Counted from the first letter of the stretch, positions 8,731 to 18,220 are shown. The stretch is DNA of 64,000 nt from Lacisediminihabitans changchengi (GCF_016634425.1 NZ_JAEPES010000003.1:186001-250000), one strand, 5' to 3'. The notes: generated by a model not told the origin, from the letters alone. A program made the numbers and translations.

Positions 8731-8778
8731 GGCTCAGGGTTGGGAGGCTCAGGGTCGAGGGGATCAGGGTCGAGCGGC
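8731..8778 (+). repeat. Short tandem repeat between convergent ald and kynU
   Basis: Three imperfect 15-16 bp units built on GCTCAGGGT / ATCAGGGT occur at 8732, 8747 and 8762 between the 3' ends of ald and kynU. No terminator hairpin is evident. Confidence 0.4.
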
Positions 8779-8783
8779 CCAGT

Positions 8784-10031
8784 TCAGCGCAGCGCGAGCA
8801 GCGCTGTCCTGATCGCCTCGACGCCGACCCGCAGTTCGGCGAACGAGGTGCTGAGCGGCGACAGGCCGAGACGGATGCCGTCGGGGTTGCGGAAGTCGGG
8901 AATGACATCCTGCGCCCACAGGGTCTGGGTCACGGCCCGGAATTCGGGATGGGTGATGGTCACGTGACTGCCCCGACGGGCCTCCTCGCGCGGCGTCACG
9001 ACACCGACGCCGAACTCCGAGAGCAGCTCCTCGACCAGGTCGAAGGCGTGACTCGTGAGGGCGAGTGACTTGGCCCGGATCGCCTCGATTCCGGCGCTCT
9101 CGATCGCATCCAGCATGTCTTGCATGGCGAGCATCCCGACCACCGGCGGCGTGCCGCTGATGAAACGGCGCATTCCCTCCGCCGGACGGTAGCCGGGGCC
9201 CATCGCGAAGACGTCGGCGGCGCCCATCCAGCCCTGGATCGGCTGCACGAGTTCGCCCTGCAGGCGTGCCGCGACGTAGCCGAAGGCCGGTGCGCCGGGG
9301 CCGCCGTTGAGGTATTTGTAGCTGCAGCCGACCGCGAGGTCGACTCCCCACTCGTCGAGCTGCATCGGGATGACGCCGGCCGAATGGCACAGATCCCAGA
9401 GCACGAGTGCCCCGGCCTCGTGAGCGACCGCGGTGATCGCCGGTATGTCGGCGACGTAGCCGGAGCGGTAGTCGACATGGCTGAGCAGCACGAGGGCGGT
9501 GCGGTCGCCCACCACGTCGGTGACCTGTTCCACGGTGACTCCGCGATCGGGGTCGACCTCGATCCAGCGCAGGGTCAACCCCCGCTCGGCGGCGATGCCC
9601 TCGACCAGATAGCGGTCGGTCGGAAAATTGGCGACGTCGACCACGATCTCGGATCGCGAGGCATCGGACGAGGCGAGCCGTGCGTCCACCGCGGCACGGA
9701 CGAACTTGTACAGCATCACCGTGGTGGAGTCGGCGACGACGGTCTGGCCGGCGGCAGCGCCGAGGGTGATCGCGGCGATCCGGTCCCCCAGGTCGAGCGG
9801 CAGGGACATCCATTGTTCATCCCACGAGCGGATGAGGCGGTTGCCCCAGTCACCCACGATGAAGTCGTCGAAGCGTGCTCGGGTGGCGAGCAGCGGGCGC
9901 CCGAGCGAGTTGCCGTCGAGGTAGGAGACGACGTGCTCCCCCGGCACGAACAGGTCAACGTAGGCGGCGAGCGGGTCGGCGGCGTCGAGAGCTGCGCTGT
10001 CATGCTTGCTGCTGCTGATGCTGATGGTCAT
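8784..10031 (-). CDS. kynU: Kynureninase
   Basis: A PLP enzyme that hydrolyses kynurenine to anthranilate and alanine. It has 415 residues, the family length. The PLP lysine is K239 in CSYKYLNGG, the PLP-pyridine Asp is D213 in LWDLCHSAG, and the Arg/Tyr region YLDGNSLGRP lies near the N-terminus. It starts with ATG at 10031, overlapping the stop of the amidohydrolase gene (ATGA). It is the last gene of a tryptophan-degradation operon. The absence of downstream 3-hydroxykynurenine genes suggests an anthranilate branch. Confidence 0.95.
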   Translation of the reverse strand: MTISISSSKHDSAALDAADPLAAYVDLFVPGEHVVSYLDGNSLGRPLLATRARFDDFIVGDWGNRLIRSWDEQWMSLPLDLGDRIAAITLGAAAGQTVVADSTTVMLYKFVRAAVDARLASSDASRSEIVVDVANFPTDRYLVEGIAAERGLTLRWIEVDPDRGVTVEQVTDVVGDRTALVLLSHVDYRSGYVADIPAITAVAHEAGALVLWDLCHSAGVIPMQLDEWGVDLAVGCSYKYLNGGPGAPAFGYVAARLQGELVQPIQGWMGAADVFAMGPGYRPAEGMRRFISGTPPVVGMLAMQDMLDAIESAGIEAIRAKSLALTSHAFDLVEELLSEFGVGVVTPREEARRGSHVTITHPEFRAVTQTLWAQDVIPDFRNPDGIRLGLSPLSTSFAELRVGVEAIRTALLALR

Positions 10032-11044
10032 GCGAAGGTCTCCTCGAGGTCGCGCACAGAGTGGACGGTAGCGGTGCTCAGCCAGTCGGCGAGCACGGTG
10101 CGGTCGCGATTGACCGGGCCGCGGATGACCGAAACCCGACCCTGCAGCGGCCCCGGCGCGATCGCGGCGACGACAGCGTCGGCGCTGAGCCCCGCCGCCA
10201 CCAGTGCATCCAGCTCGCGCGTGTTGATGCCGACCGGCAGTGGACCATTGCCGAGATCCGTGCCATACAGTACCGGTCCACCCGCCGCGGCGAAGCGGCT
10301 GAGGTTGTCGAGCGCGATCGCATACTCGGCCGTCGGGTTGCCCCAGCCGTGGATGTCGAGCGTGCTGATCCAGGTGCAGGTCTCGGTGGCTTCGCTCACG
10401 TCGTCGTCCGAGATCAGTTCGCTGAACGGGGTATGGGCGAGTCGATCGGCCCCGGCCCGGATCGCCCGCATCGCCTGACCGGGTCCCTCCGCGTGGGCGA
10501 CGATCGGCAGCCCGGCGTCGTGCGCCTGACGGACGACGGTGGCGAGCATCCGATCGTCCCAGACGGGTCCGCTGCTATTCACTGCGACCTTGATGACGGA
10601 TGCCCCCGCCACCGCCATCTCGTCGACCGCCGCCGCACTCTCCCGCGCCGACATCACCTCGCGGATCGACTCTGCCGCAGCCCAGTCGCGTCCAACCGGG
10701 TATCCGCCTGCCGCGGTCAGGAACGCGCCGGCGAACTCCACGTCGACGACGTCGGAGGCAGCCCACCGCGCGACGAGCCGCGGGTCGGATCCCAGGTCGA
10801 CGACCCGAGCGATTCCGCCCGGAACGAGTCCGGTCGGGTCCACCAGGCCGAGGTGGACGTGAGAGTCGGTGAAGCCGGGGAGCAGGGTGCCGTTGATGTG
10901 CACTGTGCCACCGACGTGGGCTGCGCCGTCGTCATCCGTCGGCTCGGTGTCGACGAGCGTGAGCCGCTCGCCGTCGATCGCGAACAGCGCGGGGCCGGTG
11001 AAGCCGCGGCCGTCCCAGGAGTCGAGCGCCGAGATCAGTCTCAC
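10028..11044 (-). CDS. Amidohydrolase in the kynurenine operon (candidate N-formylkynurenine hydrolase)
   Basis: 338 residues starting with a GTG that overlaps the stop of tryptophan 2,3-dioxygenase (GTGA). Metal ligands of the amidohydrolase superfamily are visible: H62 and H64 in [14 protein letters not shown] for the bridging Lys, IVAHAEG, RLAHTPF, and the terminal Asp in LYGTDLGNG. It resembles imidazolonepropionase-like hydrolases. It sits exactly between the dioxygenase, which makes N-formylkynurenine, and kynureninase, which uses kynurenine. The missing step is deformylation, normally done by the unrelated KynB or an alpha/beta-hydrolase, neither of which is in the operon. The formamidase role is inference from position. 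Confidence 0.75.
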   Translation of the reverse strand: MRLISALDSWDGRGFTGPALFAIDGERLTLVDTEPTDDDGAAHVGGTVHINGTLLPGFTDSHVHLGLVDPTGLVPGGIARVVDLGSDPRLVARWAASDVVDVEFAGAFLTAAGGYPVGRDWAAAESIREVMSARESAAAVDEMAVAGASVIKVAVNSSGPVWDDRMLATVVRQAHDAGLPIVAHAEGPGQAMRAIRAGADRLAHTPFSELISDDDVSEATETCTWISTLDIHGWGNPTAEYAIALDNLSRFAAAGGPVLYGTDLGNGPLPVGINTRELDALVAAGLSADAVVAAIAPGPLQGRVSVIRGPVNRDRTVLADWLSTATVHSVRDLEETFA

Positions 11045-11895
11045 GTGCCGATCTCCGTGCGTACCGCGTACAGCTCGGGAAAGAAGGTGAGGTCGAGGGC
11101 GCGCTGCAGGAAGTCGACACCGCTCGAGCCGCCGGTACCGGTCTTGAAGCCGATGGTGCGGCGCACGGTGCGCAGGTGCCGGAAACGCCAGAACTGGAAG
11201 TTGTCTTCGAGGTCGACGAGTTCCTCGCAGGCCTCGTACAGCCGCCAGTTGTCGCCGGCCGACTCGTAGATCTCGCGGAAGACGGGCACCAGTTCGGCGG
11301 TGAAGGTCCAGGCCTTCGTCAGGTCGCGGTCGAGCACCTCCTGCGGGATGGCGAATCCAAGACGCGCGAGGTAGCGCAGGAACTCGTCGTACAGTGTCGG
11401 CTCGTCCAGCAACTCCTGCAGGATCCCCTGCGAAACCGGGTCGCTGGCGAACACGCTGAGGATCTTCGCGTTCTTGTTGCCCAGAATGAACTCCAGCGCG
11501 CGGTACTGGAAGGACTGGAACCCCGACGAGTTCGCCAGGAAGTCACGGAACTCCGAGTACTCGGTTGGCGTCAACGTGGCGAGCACCGACCACTGCTTGG
11601 TCAGCGTCTCCTGAATGTGTTTGACCCGCGCGATGCGCTTGAGTGCCGTGCCGATGTCGTCGTCGCGGAAGGCCTGCCGCGCAGACCGCAGCTCGTGCAG
11701 CATCAGCTTGATCCAGAGCTCGCTGGTCTGGTGCTGGATGATGAACAGCAGCTCGTCGTGGTGCTCCGGCACACTGACCGGCCGTTGCAGACTGAGCAGC
11801 TCGTCGAGCGCCAGATAGCCGCCGTAGTTCATCTTCTTCGAGAAGTCGGTCACGATTCCGTCTTCGAGCGGACGGGTGTTGCCGGGGTCGGTCAT
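11041..11895 (-). CDS. kynA: Tryptophan 2,3-dioxygenase
   Basis: A heme enzyme that opens the indole ring of tryptophan to give N-formylkynurenine. The 284 residues contain the conserved [13 protein letters not shown] start, the active-site [18 protein letters not shown] block with its substrate-contacting histidine, the heme-ligand region [15 protein letters not shown], and the GTGGSSG loop. It is the first gene of the operon kynA - amidohydrolase - kynU, coupled by 4-bp overlaps. The promoter should be in the 33-bp gap shared with the small divergent frame at 11929 or further upstream. Confidence 0.96.
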   Translation of the reverse strand: MTDPGNTRPLEDGIVTDFSKKMNYGGYLALDELLSLQRPVSVPEHHDELLFIIQHQTSELWIKLMLHELRSARQAFRDDDIGTALKRIARVKHIQETLTKQWSVLATLTPTEYSEFRDFLANSSGFQSFQYRALEFILGNKNAKILSVFASDPVSQGILQELLDEPTLYDEFLRYLARLGFAIPQEVLDRDLTKAWTFTAELVPVFREIYESAGDNWRLYEACEELVDLEDNFQFWRFRHLRTVRRTIGFKTGTGGSSGVDFLQRALDLTFFPELYAVRTEIGT

Positions 11896-11928
11896 GCGAT
11901 ACCTCTCGAATCACGGAATACTGATGTC

Positions 11929-12066
11929 ATGACGTTCTTCGGCATCATCAAGTATCTGGGCATCCTGTTGCTGGCCTTCATGGCCGTCGTGGTCGTGGTG
12001 GTGGCTCTGATCGGCATCGGCGTCACGTTCTCTCCGACGCTCATCCCCGGCCTGTTCCAGAGCTAG
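11929..12066 (+). CDS. Small single-pass membrane protein
   Basis: A 45-residue frame, divergent from kynA: MTFFGIIKYLGILLLAF, then AVVVVVVALIGIGVTF, then a short PTLIPGLFQS tail. Composition is that of a genuine membrane peptide rather than an antisense shadow, and nothing opposes it on the other strand. The ribosome site is weak. Function unknown. Confidence 0.4.
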   Translation: MTFFGIIKYLGILLLAFMAVVVVVVALIGIGVTFSPTLIPGLFQS

Positions 12067-12080
12067 CCCAGCGCGCGAGC

Positions 12081-12554
12081 TCAGCGCGCGAGGTAGCGGC
12101 GCACGGCCTCGGCGCTGGCGGCGTGGTCGACAACGTCAGGCTCTCCCGACATGGTGATCGTGCCGACCGCGAGACCGTCGATGCGAATGGGGATCGATCC
12201 GCCGTGTGCGCGGTACGTCTCGAAGTCGTAGCCCTGTTCTTCGAGCGTCGTTCCCGCTTCCTCCTGGCGTCGCTTCACCAGCAGTGACGGCTCATTGAAG
12301 GCGGTCGCCACGGCGGCCTTGCCCGCCAGCCAGGGGTCGTTGCCGGAGCCGGTGGTGCCGAGGTTGGCGCGGAACACCAGCTCGTCGCCCAGCACGATCT
12401 GCACGGCGAGGTTGAGATTCCAGTCCTGAATCACCCCGACGGCGATCACCCCGAGAAGCACGCCGTGGTCGTTGTCGAAGACGTCGGTGTCGAGACCGGT
12501 GAGCTCCTCGAGGTCGGCGATCGTAAAGACGGGAAGTTCTTCGAAGATGGGCAT
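12081..12554 (-). CDS. UPF0303 / heme-degrading-domain family protein
   Basis: 157 residues from ATG at 12554. The conserved patterns of the HbpS/UPF0303 (YBR137W-like) fold are visible: a central RANLGTTGSGNDPWLAGKAAV block, then HGGSIPIRIDG and VGTITMSGEPDVVDHA. Members are small cytoplasmic proteins, some linked to heme binding or degradation, most without known function. It overlaps nothing and follows the Nudix gene by 3 bp, so the two are probably co-transcribed with the S9 peptidase. Confidence 0.75.
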   Translation of the reverse strand: MPIFEELPVFTIADLEELTGLDTDVFDNDHGVLLGVIAVGVIQDWNLNLAVQIVLGDELVFRANLGTTGSGNDPWLAGKAAVATAFNEPSLLVKRRQEEAGTTLEEQGYDFETYRAHGGSIPIRIDGLAVGTITMSGEPDVVDHAASAEAVRRYLAR

Positions 12555-12557
12555 GTC

Positions 12558-13022
12558 TTACTCCTGAGCTGGGGCGTGTGGCAGATTGCGCAGAACCAAC
12601 TCTGGCAGTTCCGCGGGTTCGTATGGTTCGTCGGTGCCGATCAGGTCGTCGGCCGTCCACCATCGGTGGGCGAGTACGTCGACCTTCTCGTCGTCGGTCC
12701 AGTGGGCGTCGCTCGGCTCGAACGCGTCGACGATGTGGCGGTAGAACACGGCATGGCCGGTCGAATGGTCGGCCGCATCCCACATCACGTCGAAGTCGTG
12801 CTCCCACACCGGCGTGCCGAGGTCGTCGACCTTGAGGCCGGTCTCCTCGAACAGCTCGCGCACGGCGGCCTGATCGTGGTTCTCGCCCGGGTCCACTCCC
12901 CCGCCGGGCGTGAGCCAGCGCGCGGCGCCACTCGTGTCTGGGGCCTTCGTGAGAAACAGCAGGATGCGGTCGTCCCGGTCGAACAGCAGAATCCTCGAGG
13001 TCAGCCGCAGCCCGCCGGTCAT
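12558..13022 (-). CDS. NUDIX hydrolase
   Basis: The ATG at 13022 overlaps the stop of the S9 peptidase (ATGA) and gives 154 residues; the longer open frame reads antiphase through the peptidase and is not used. The Nudix box is complete: GGVDPGE, then AAVRELFEETGL. It should hydrolyse a nucleoside-diphosphate-linked substrate; which one cannot be told. Confidence 0.88.
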   Translation of the reverse strand: MTGGLRLTSRILLFDRDDRILLFLTKAPDTSGAARWLTPGGGVDPGENHDQAAVRELFEETGLKVDDLGTPVWEHDFDVMWDAADHSTGHAVFYRHIVDAFEPSDAHWTDDEKVDVLAHRWWTADDLIGTDEPYEPAELPELVLRNLPHAPAQE

Positions 13023-15052
13023 CGGGTTCCGCTGTTGTCGGTAGGTGCAGTAACTGGCAGGGAGCGAGCCCACCAGTCGAGGATCGCCTCGAACCGCTGC
13101 AGGCGATGCCGCGGCCGGCCGCTCCTGCTCAGTTCGTGGTTCTCGCCGGGGAAGATCAGCAGCTCGGTCTCTACCCCGCGGCGCTTGAGTGCCGCGTAGT
13201 ATCGCTCGCCCTGAGGCAGCGGGCAGCGCAGATCGTCGGCCGAGTGGATCACGAAGGTGGGGGTGCGTACCTGCCCGACGACCGCCTGCGGGCTTTGCTT
13301 CGCGATCGCGGCGGCATCCGTTCCCACGTATTCGTCGCCGAAGAACGATCCGATGTCGGAGGTCCCGACAAAACCCTCGGGGTCGAGAAACCCGCGCTCC
13401 ACGATAGCGCCCGCGAAACGGTGATCGTGAGCGATGGTCCAGGCGGTGAGATATCCGCCGTACGACCCGCCCATGATGCCGACCCGGCCGGCGTCGAAGG
13501 TCGGGTTGGCGGAGATGGCGCCGTCCAAGAAGTCGAGCACATCGGTGAGGTCGACCGTGCCCATGGCGTGACGCACGGCGCGGCCGTGCTCTTCGCCATA
13601 CCCCGCGCTGCCGCGCGGATTGCACATGACCACCGCGTACCCGGCGTCGGCGTAGACCTGGGCCTCGTCGAACAGGCTCACCGTGTACTGGGCGAAGGGT
13701 CCGCCATGGATGACGAGCAGCACGGGGTGCGGGCCCGCCCCGGCCGGGGTGAGCACCCAGCCGTGCACGGGGTGGCCGTCGCGCGACTCGACGCTGAACT
13801 CGGGAGCCGGGATGATGCCCGCCTCGCGAAGTGGCGCGGAGAAGTCGGTGAGCGCGACCACCGAGCCATCGAGCACAAGTCCGAGCTCACCTGTGGTCTC
13901 CGGAGCAGCGTAGGCGACCACGATGGTGCCCTCCACCGCCGAGACGCCGGAGATCTCGACATCGCCGCCGGCCACCACCTCGATCTGGGTGCCGGCCAGG
14001 TCGGACCCGTGCGTCACGCGCAGCAGGGTGACGCGACCGCGGCTCACGTTGCCGACGAGCGCAGCGTCGCCGACGACCGTCAGTTCTCCACCGACGTCGT
14101 AGGCGGTATCGGTGAGCCTTGTGACGGCGGAGGTGCTCGGGTCGAGGTGGAACAGGCCGCCCGAGCGACCGATGAAGTCGGTGCCGTGCGGGCCGAGCTC
14201 GATGCCGGTGAACAAGAGATGCCCGTCGGCGGCCCAGCCGAGGTCGTCGATGCCGAACTGGGCGTCTGCTGGACTGAGTGGCTCGGGTGCACTGAGCAGT
14301 TCGGGCGTGCTTTCCTCCGCGACGGCCACGACATAGATCTCGTTCGCCAGCGTCGCGTCGGGTGCGCGTCGTGCCGAGACGAAGGCGATGCGCAGCCCGT
14401 CGGGCGAGAATCGCGGGGCGCTGTCATCGGCATCACCGGTAGTGAGCTGGCGGGCCACCGGGGCGGCGGCGGGGGCATCCGGATGCTCGTCTCCCACGCT
14501 CGGGGCGGTGCGGTAACGCGGCTCCTCCCCCGGGCTGGGTACCTCGACCAGGAACACGTGCGACCGACGGTCGGTGATGTAGCCCAGGCCGTTCGCCGTG
14601 TACTTCAGCGTCGTGATGCGGCGCGGGGCCTCGGCATTCGGTCCGAGGTCGGCAACCGAGCCGTAGCGTCCCGGTTCGGGAACGCGCGCGGTGAAGGCGA
14701 GGCTGCGGGAGTCTGGCGACCAGACGTAGTCGTCTATGCCGAGCGGGGCATCCGTTACCTGGATCGGCTCGCCGCCGTCGGTCTCGGTGACGAACACCTG
14801 GCCGCGGCCGTCTGAATCGGCGCGGGTGAAAGCGAGAAGTGCGCCGTCGGGCGAGAAGGCAGGCGATCCATCGGCCACCCCCCGGGTGATGCGACGGCGT
14901 GCGCCGCCCGGCACCGCGACGGACCAGAGCTGCCCGACCGTGCGGTCGGCCGCCAAATCGGGGTGGCTCACTGCGACGACGGCTCTCGTGCCGTCCGGGT
15001 GCAGGGCAGGCCGGGACAGGCTGGTCAGCAGGGAGAGGTCGCTCGCCTTCAC
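13019..15052 (-). CDS. S9 family peptidase (acylaminoacyl-peptidase/prolyl oligopeptidase type)
   Basis: 677 residues: an N-terminal beta-propeller with WD40-like PD40 repeats (SPAFSPDGALLAF, SPDSRSLAF, PRFSPDGLRIAF) to about residue 400, then an alpha/beta-hydrolase domain. The catalytic triad is readable: Ser530 in GGSYGG, Asp607 in SADDLRCP, His639 in GENHELS. There is no signal peptide, so it is cytoplasmic and probably trims short peptides. It is coupled to the Nudix gene by a 4-bp overlap. Confidence 0.92.
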   Translation of the reverse strand: MKASDLSLLTSLSRPALHPDGTRAVVAVSHPDLAADRTVGQLWSVAVPGGARRRITRGVADGSPAFSPDGALLAFTRADSDGRGQVFVTETDGGEPIQVTDAPLGIDDYVWSPDSRSLAFTARVPEPGRYGSVADLGPNAEAPRRITTLKYTANGLGYITDRRSHVFLVEVPSPGEEPRYRTAPSVGDEHPDAPAAAPVARQLTTGDADDSAPRFSPDGLRIAFVSARRAPDATLANEIYVVAVAEESTPELLSAPEPLSPADAQFGIDDLGWAADGHLLFTGIELGPHGTDFIGRSGGLFHLDPSTSAVTRLTDTAYDVGGELTVVGDAALVGNVSRGRVTLLRVTHGSDLAGTQIEVVAGGDVEISGVSAVEGTIVVAYAAPETTGELGLVLDGSVVALTDFSAPLREAGIIPAPEFSVESRDGHPVHGWVLTPAGAGPHPVLLVIHGGPFAQYTVSLFDEAQVYADAGYAVVMCNPRGSAGYGEEHGRAVRHAMGTVDLTDVLDFLDGAISANPTFDAGRVGIMGGSYGGYLTAWTIAHDHRFAGAIVERGFLDPEGFVGTSDIGSFFGDEYVGTDAAAIAKQSPQAVVGQVRTPTFVIHSADDLRCPLPQGERYYAALKRRGVETELLIFPGENHELSRSGRPRHRLQRFEAILDWWARSLPVTAPTDNSGTR

Positions 15053-15067
15053 GGGGTTGCTCGCCCG

Positions 15068-15847
15068 CTACTCGGCAGCGTCGTCGGTCGGCGCGAAGTC
15101 GCTGGTGTCGCCGACCAGCCGCGTGTTGTCGTCAGGAATCGGATCGACAGCAGCCCGCGCCACCTCGGCGGCGAACTCCGCCACGTTATAGAGCTTGCCC
15201 GCCGCGTCCTTTCTGGCACTGATCGCGCCCGGGTTCGCCCGCTCGAGCAGAGTGGCCGTGATGGTGCCCTCGATCATGTCGCCGGAAACGACGACGAAGC
15301 CGATGCCCGCCTCGGTCAGGGTCGGGATCAGGCCGCGCAGCGCATCCTCGCCGGCACGCTTGCTCAGGGCCACCGGCAGGTATTCGGGCATGGTCGGGGT
15401 GGTGTGGATGAAGTGCGCCTGGTGGCTGGTGACGAACACCACGCGCGAGCCCGGCTGCAGCAGGGGCAGTGCAGCGTTCAGCACGCGCAGCTGGGCGTCG
15501 CGGTTGAGCTTGGTGGCATAGTCGGCTTCCATGCCGGACTCCATGCCTCCCGAGGCGTTGAGGACGAGGATGTCGAGCCCGCCGAGGTCAGTCTGGATGG
15601 TGTCGAACATCGCTGCGACCGAGGCCTCGTCGGTGAGGTCGGCGCCAATGGCGATCGCGGAGGCGCCGGTGGCAACCAACTTCTCCACGAGTTTGTTCGC
15701 GCGCGCCTCTTTATTGCGGTAGTTGACGACGACGCTCGCCCCCGCCTCGGCGAGGTAGGTGACGGTGTCGGCGCCGATGCCACGGGAGGAGCCGGTAACG
15801 AGGGCGCGCAGTCCGTCGAGGGAACCGGGGGCGAGGGGGTTGGTCAC
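15068..15847 (-). CDS. SDR family oxidoreductase with an altered catalytic motif
   Basis: The GTG at 15847 follows AGGAG by 8 bp and gives 259 residues starting VTNPLAPGSLDGLRALVTGS. The cofactor motif TGSSRGIG, LNASGG and the VVFVTS strand are those of classical SDRs. Where YxxxK should be, the sequence reads VALSK: Lys is kept but Tyr is replaced by Val, with the nearest Tyr three residues earlier in PEYLPVALSK. The Ser of the triad is plausible in FVTSHQ. Either the nearby Tyr substitutes or the enzyme has another activity. It lies 15 bp upstream of the S9 peptidase. Confidence 0.85.
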   Translation of the reverse strand: MTNPLAPGSLDGLRALVTGSSRGIGADTVTYLAEAGASVVVNYRNKEARANKLVEKLVATGASAIAIGADLTDEASVAAMFDTIQTDLGGLDILVLNASGGMESGMEADYATKLNRDAQLRVLNAALPLLQPGSRVVFVTSHQAHFIHTTPTMPEYLPVALSKRAGEDALRGLIPTLTEAGIGFVVVSGDMIEGTITATLLERANPGAISARKDAAGKLYNVAEFAAEVARAAVDPIPDDNTRLVGDTSDFAPTDDAAE

Positions 15848-16021
15848 GAGAGAACTCCTGGGAAGACGAGCCTGCGAACAGACAGGAACGGACCAAGCGG
15901 CCCGATTCCCGACAATACCAAGGGACGAGCGTGACCAATGCTTTGCAATGCCCGTGCTTCCCCCCGGCGCGCGGCCGGTGGTGATAGCTTCGGAAGACAC
16001 GATGCGCGAGGGGGCAGCTGA

Positions 16022-16498
16022 ATGGCCGCTGAATTTCTAACCACGTATTCGTGGATCTTCTGGCTGGCGCTCATCCTCATCTTCGTGATCATCGAGGTCG
16101 CCACTGTCGACTTCACCTTCCTCATGATCGCGGTCGGCAGTTTCGCGGGCCTCATCGCCGGTCTGTTCGGCATCCCGTGGTGGGCGCAGGTGATCGTCGC
16201 CGGAGTCGTCTCCTTGATCCTCATCTTTGTCGTCCGGCCGGCGCTCAAACGTGCCCTGTCGAAGGGCGGTGACGCTACCCCGAGCAATGTGGCGGCGCTT
16301 CTCGGCCTCGCCGGAACCGTGACAACCGACTTCGTGGCCGGCCAGGGCCACGTCAAGCTCGCCAACGGCGAGACCTGGACCGCGAAGCTCTCGGGCCTCA
16401 CCGACGTCGAGGTAATCGGCGCGGGAGACCGCGTCGTCGTGACGGCAATCGAAGGGGCGACCGCCGTGGTCATCCCTGCTGAAAGGAACCCATCGTGA
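16022..16498 (+). CDS. NfeD-like membrane protein
   Basis: 158 residues. Two to three hydrophobic helices in the first 75 residues (IFWLALILIFVIIEVATV; FLMIAVGSFAGLIAGLFGI; WAQVIVAGVVSLILIFVV) are followed by a soluble OB-fold domain with LLGLAGTVTTDF and GETWTAKL. It overlaps the start of the SPFH gene by 4 bp. NfeD and SPFH proteins form partner pairs in membrane microdomain and quality-control systems; that is family knowledge. Confidence 0.85.
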   Translation: MAAEFLTTYSWIFWLALILIFVIIEVATVDFTFLMIAVGSFAGLIAGLFGIPWWAQVIVAGVVSLILIFVVRPALKRALSKGGDATPSNVAALLGLAGTVTTDFVAGQGHVKLANGETWTAKLSGLTDVEVIGAGDRVVVTAIEGATAVVIPAERNPS

Positions 16499-17412
16499 CC
16501 ACTGCCGAACTGTTCGGCCAGATCGTGCTCGTGATCGTGATCATCGTGGTGATCATCTTCGTGCTGGTGATCCTGTTCCGATCCATCCGCATCATCCCCC
16601 AGGCGCGCGCCGGAGTCGTCGAGCGCCTCGGCAAATACCACAAGACCCTCATGCCGGGGCTCAACGTGCTGGTGCCGTTCATCGACCGGGTACGTCCGCT
16701 CATCGATATGCGTGAGCAGGTCGTGTCTTTTCCCCCGCAGCCGGTGATCACCGAAGACAACCTGGTCGTCTCGATCGATACCGTCGTCTACTTTCAGGTG
16801 ACGGATGCCCGGGCCGCGACCTACGAGATCGCCAACTACCTCGGGGCTGTCGAGCAGCTCACCACCACGACCCTGCGTAACGTCGTCGGTGGCCTGAACC
16901 TCGAAGAGGCGCTGACCTCCCGCGACAACATCAATGGGCAACTGCGCATCGTGCTCGACGAGGCCACCGGCAAGTGGGGCATCCGCGTCGGCCGGGTCGA
17001 GCTCAAGGCGATCGATCCGCCCCTCTCCATCCAGGACTCGATGGAAAAGCAGATGCGTGCCGAGCGAGACCGCCGTGCGCAGATCCTGACCGCCGAGGGA
17101 ACAAAGCAGGCCGCCATCCTTCAAGCCGAGGGCTCGCGACAGGCCGCCATCCTCGAGGCAGAGGGTGCCGCCAAAGCACAGGTGCTGCGGGCAAACGGTG
17201 AGGCCGAAGCGATCAAGACCGTGTTCACTGCCATCCACGACGGTGACCCCGATCCGAAGCTGCTCGCTTACCAATACCTGCAGATGCTGCCCAAGATTGC
17301 CGATGGCGATGCAAATAAGCTCTGGATCATTCCGTCCGAGCTCACCGAGGCCGTGAAGAACATCAGTTCGGGCTTCCTCGGAAATTTGGGTGGAAACCCC
17401 CCGACGAAGTAG
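16495..17412 (+). CDS. SPFH/Band 7 (stomatin-like) protein
   Basis: 305 residues with one N-terminal helix (IVLVIVIIVVIIFVLVILF) and then the SPFH domain beginning IRIIPQARAGVVERLGKY. This is the consensus of QmcA/stomatin proteins, continuing through YFQVTDARAATYEIANY and LRNVVGGLNLEEALTSRD. A coiled coil rich in Ala/Glu (EGSRQAAILEAEGAAKAQ) follows. It probably oligomerises in the membrane together with the NfeD-like partner encoded by the overlapping upstream gene. Confidence 0.92.
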   Translation: MTTAELFGQIVLVIVIIVVIIFVLVILFRSIRIIPQARAGVVERLGKYHKTLMPGLNVLVPFIDRVRPLIDMREQVVSFPPQPVITEDNLVVSIDTVVYFQVTDARAATYEIANYLGAVEQLTTTTLRNVVGGLNLEEALTSRDNINGQLRIVLDEATGKWGIRVGRVELKAIDPPLSIQDSMEKQMRAERDRRAQILTAEGTKQAAILQAEGSRQAAILEAEGAAKAQVLRANGEAEAIKTVFTAIHDGDPDPKLLAYQYLQMLPKIADGDANKLWIIPSELTEAVKNISSGFLGNLGGNPPTK

Positions 17413-18220
17413 GGGCGTGGATGACGTACGGCCGGATGACGGCCGTCCCTCTGCTGCGACCACCTACTTCACCCCTGCTCCCCCACGCGTACTCGCCCAC
17501 CGCGGTTTGCAACTCGACGCACCCGAAAACACGATGCTGGCGTTCGAGCAAGCGATCGCGCTGGGAGTCACGCACCTCGAGACCGACGTGCACGCCTCGA
17601 AGGACGGCGTCGCGGTTATCGTTCACGACGCCGACCTCAAGCGCACGGCGAAGCGGTCGGTGCGCGTGGAGCAGCTGACGCTGGCTGAGCTGCGGGAGAT
17701 CGACCTCGGCAAGGGGCAGACGATCTCGACGCTGGCCGAGTTGCTCGCCGCTTTTCCCACGGCGCGGTTCAACATCGACATCAAGTCCATGGCTGCCGCG
17801 GAGCCCGCGTCTCACGACATCATCGCGGCGGGTGCCGTCGCGCGAGTGCTCATCACCTCGTTCAACGACAAGCGCCGTCGTGCCGCAACCGACCGGATGC
17901 CGGGGATCGCGACATCCGCCTCTGCGCCCGCCTTCGTCACGGCACTGATCGCGGCGCGTCTGGCTATCGCTCCCCTCGCCCGCTGGCTGATGCGCAACGT
18001 GGATGCGGTGCAGATCCCGGAGCGGATCGCCGGATTCCGCACGGTGACCGCTCGCACGGTGCGCACATTCCACAGCGCCGGTCTCGAGATTCACGTCTGG
18101 ACGGTCAACGACGCTCCCTCGATGCGCAAGTTGTACGGTCGCGGTGTCGACGGCATCTTCACCGACCGGGCGGACATCGCCCTGGCCGTGCTGCGGGAAA
18201 GCTTCCCGCACTCTCGCTGA
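17390..18220 (+). CDS. Glycerophosphodiester phosphodiesterase
   Basis: Hydrolyses glycerophosphodiesters to glycerol-3-phosphate and an alcohol. The GDPD core begins VLAHRGLQLDAPENT, with the metal/catalytic residues in HRG, ETDVHASKDG and VIVHDADLKR, and ends with HVWTVNDAPSMRKLYGRGVDGIFTDR. The start is unclear. GTG at 17390, used here (276 residues), has a weak GGA site and overlaps the SPFH gene; GTG at 17417 gives 267 residues. There is no signal peptide with either start, so it is probably intracellular. Confidence 0.9.
   Translation: METPRRSRGVDDVRPDDGRPSAATTYFTPAPPRVLAHRGLQLDAPENTMLAFEQAIALGVTHLETDVHASKDGVAVIVHDADLKRTAKRSVRVEQLTLAELREIDLGKGQTISTLAELLAAFPTARFNIDIKSMAAAEPASHDIIAAGAVARVLITSFNDKRRRAATDRMPGIATSASAPAFVTALIAARLAIAPLARWLMRNVDAVQIPERIAGFRTVTARTVRTFHSAGLEIHVWTVNDAPSMRKLYGRGVDGIFTDRADIALAVLRESFPHSR

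Noticed and set aside
13106..14815. 569-codon frame opposite the S9 peptidase
   Set aside because: Composition typical of an antisense shadow; peptidase has a complete catalytic triad.
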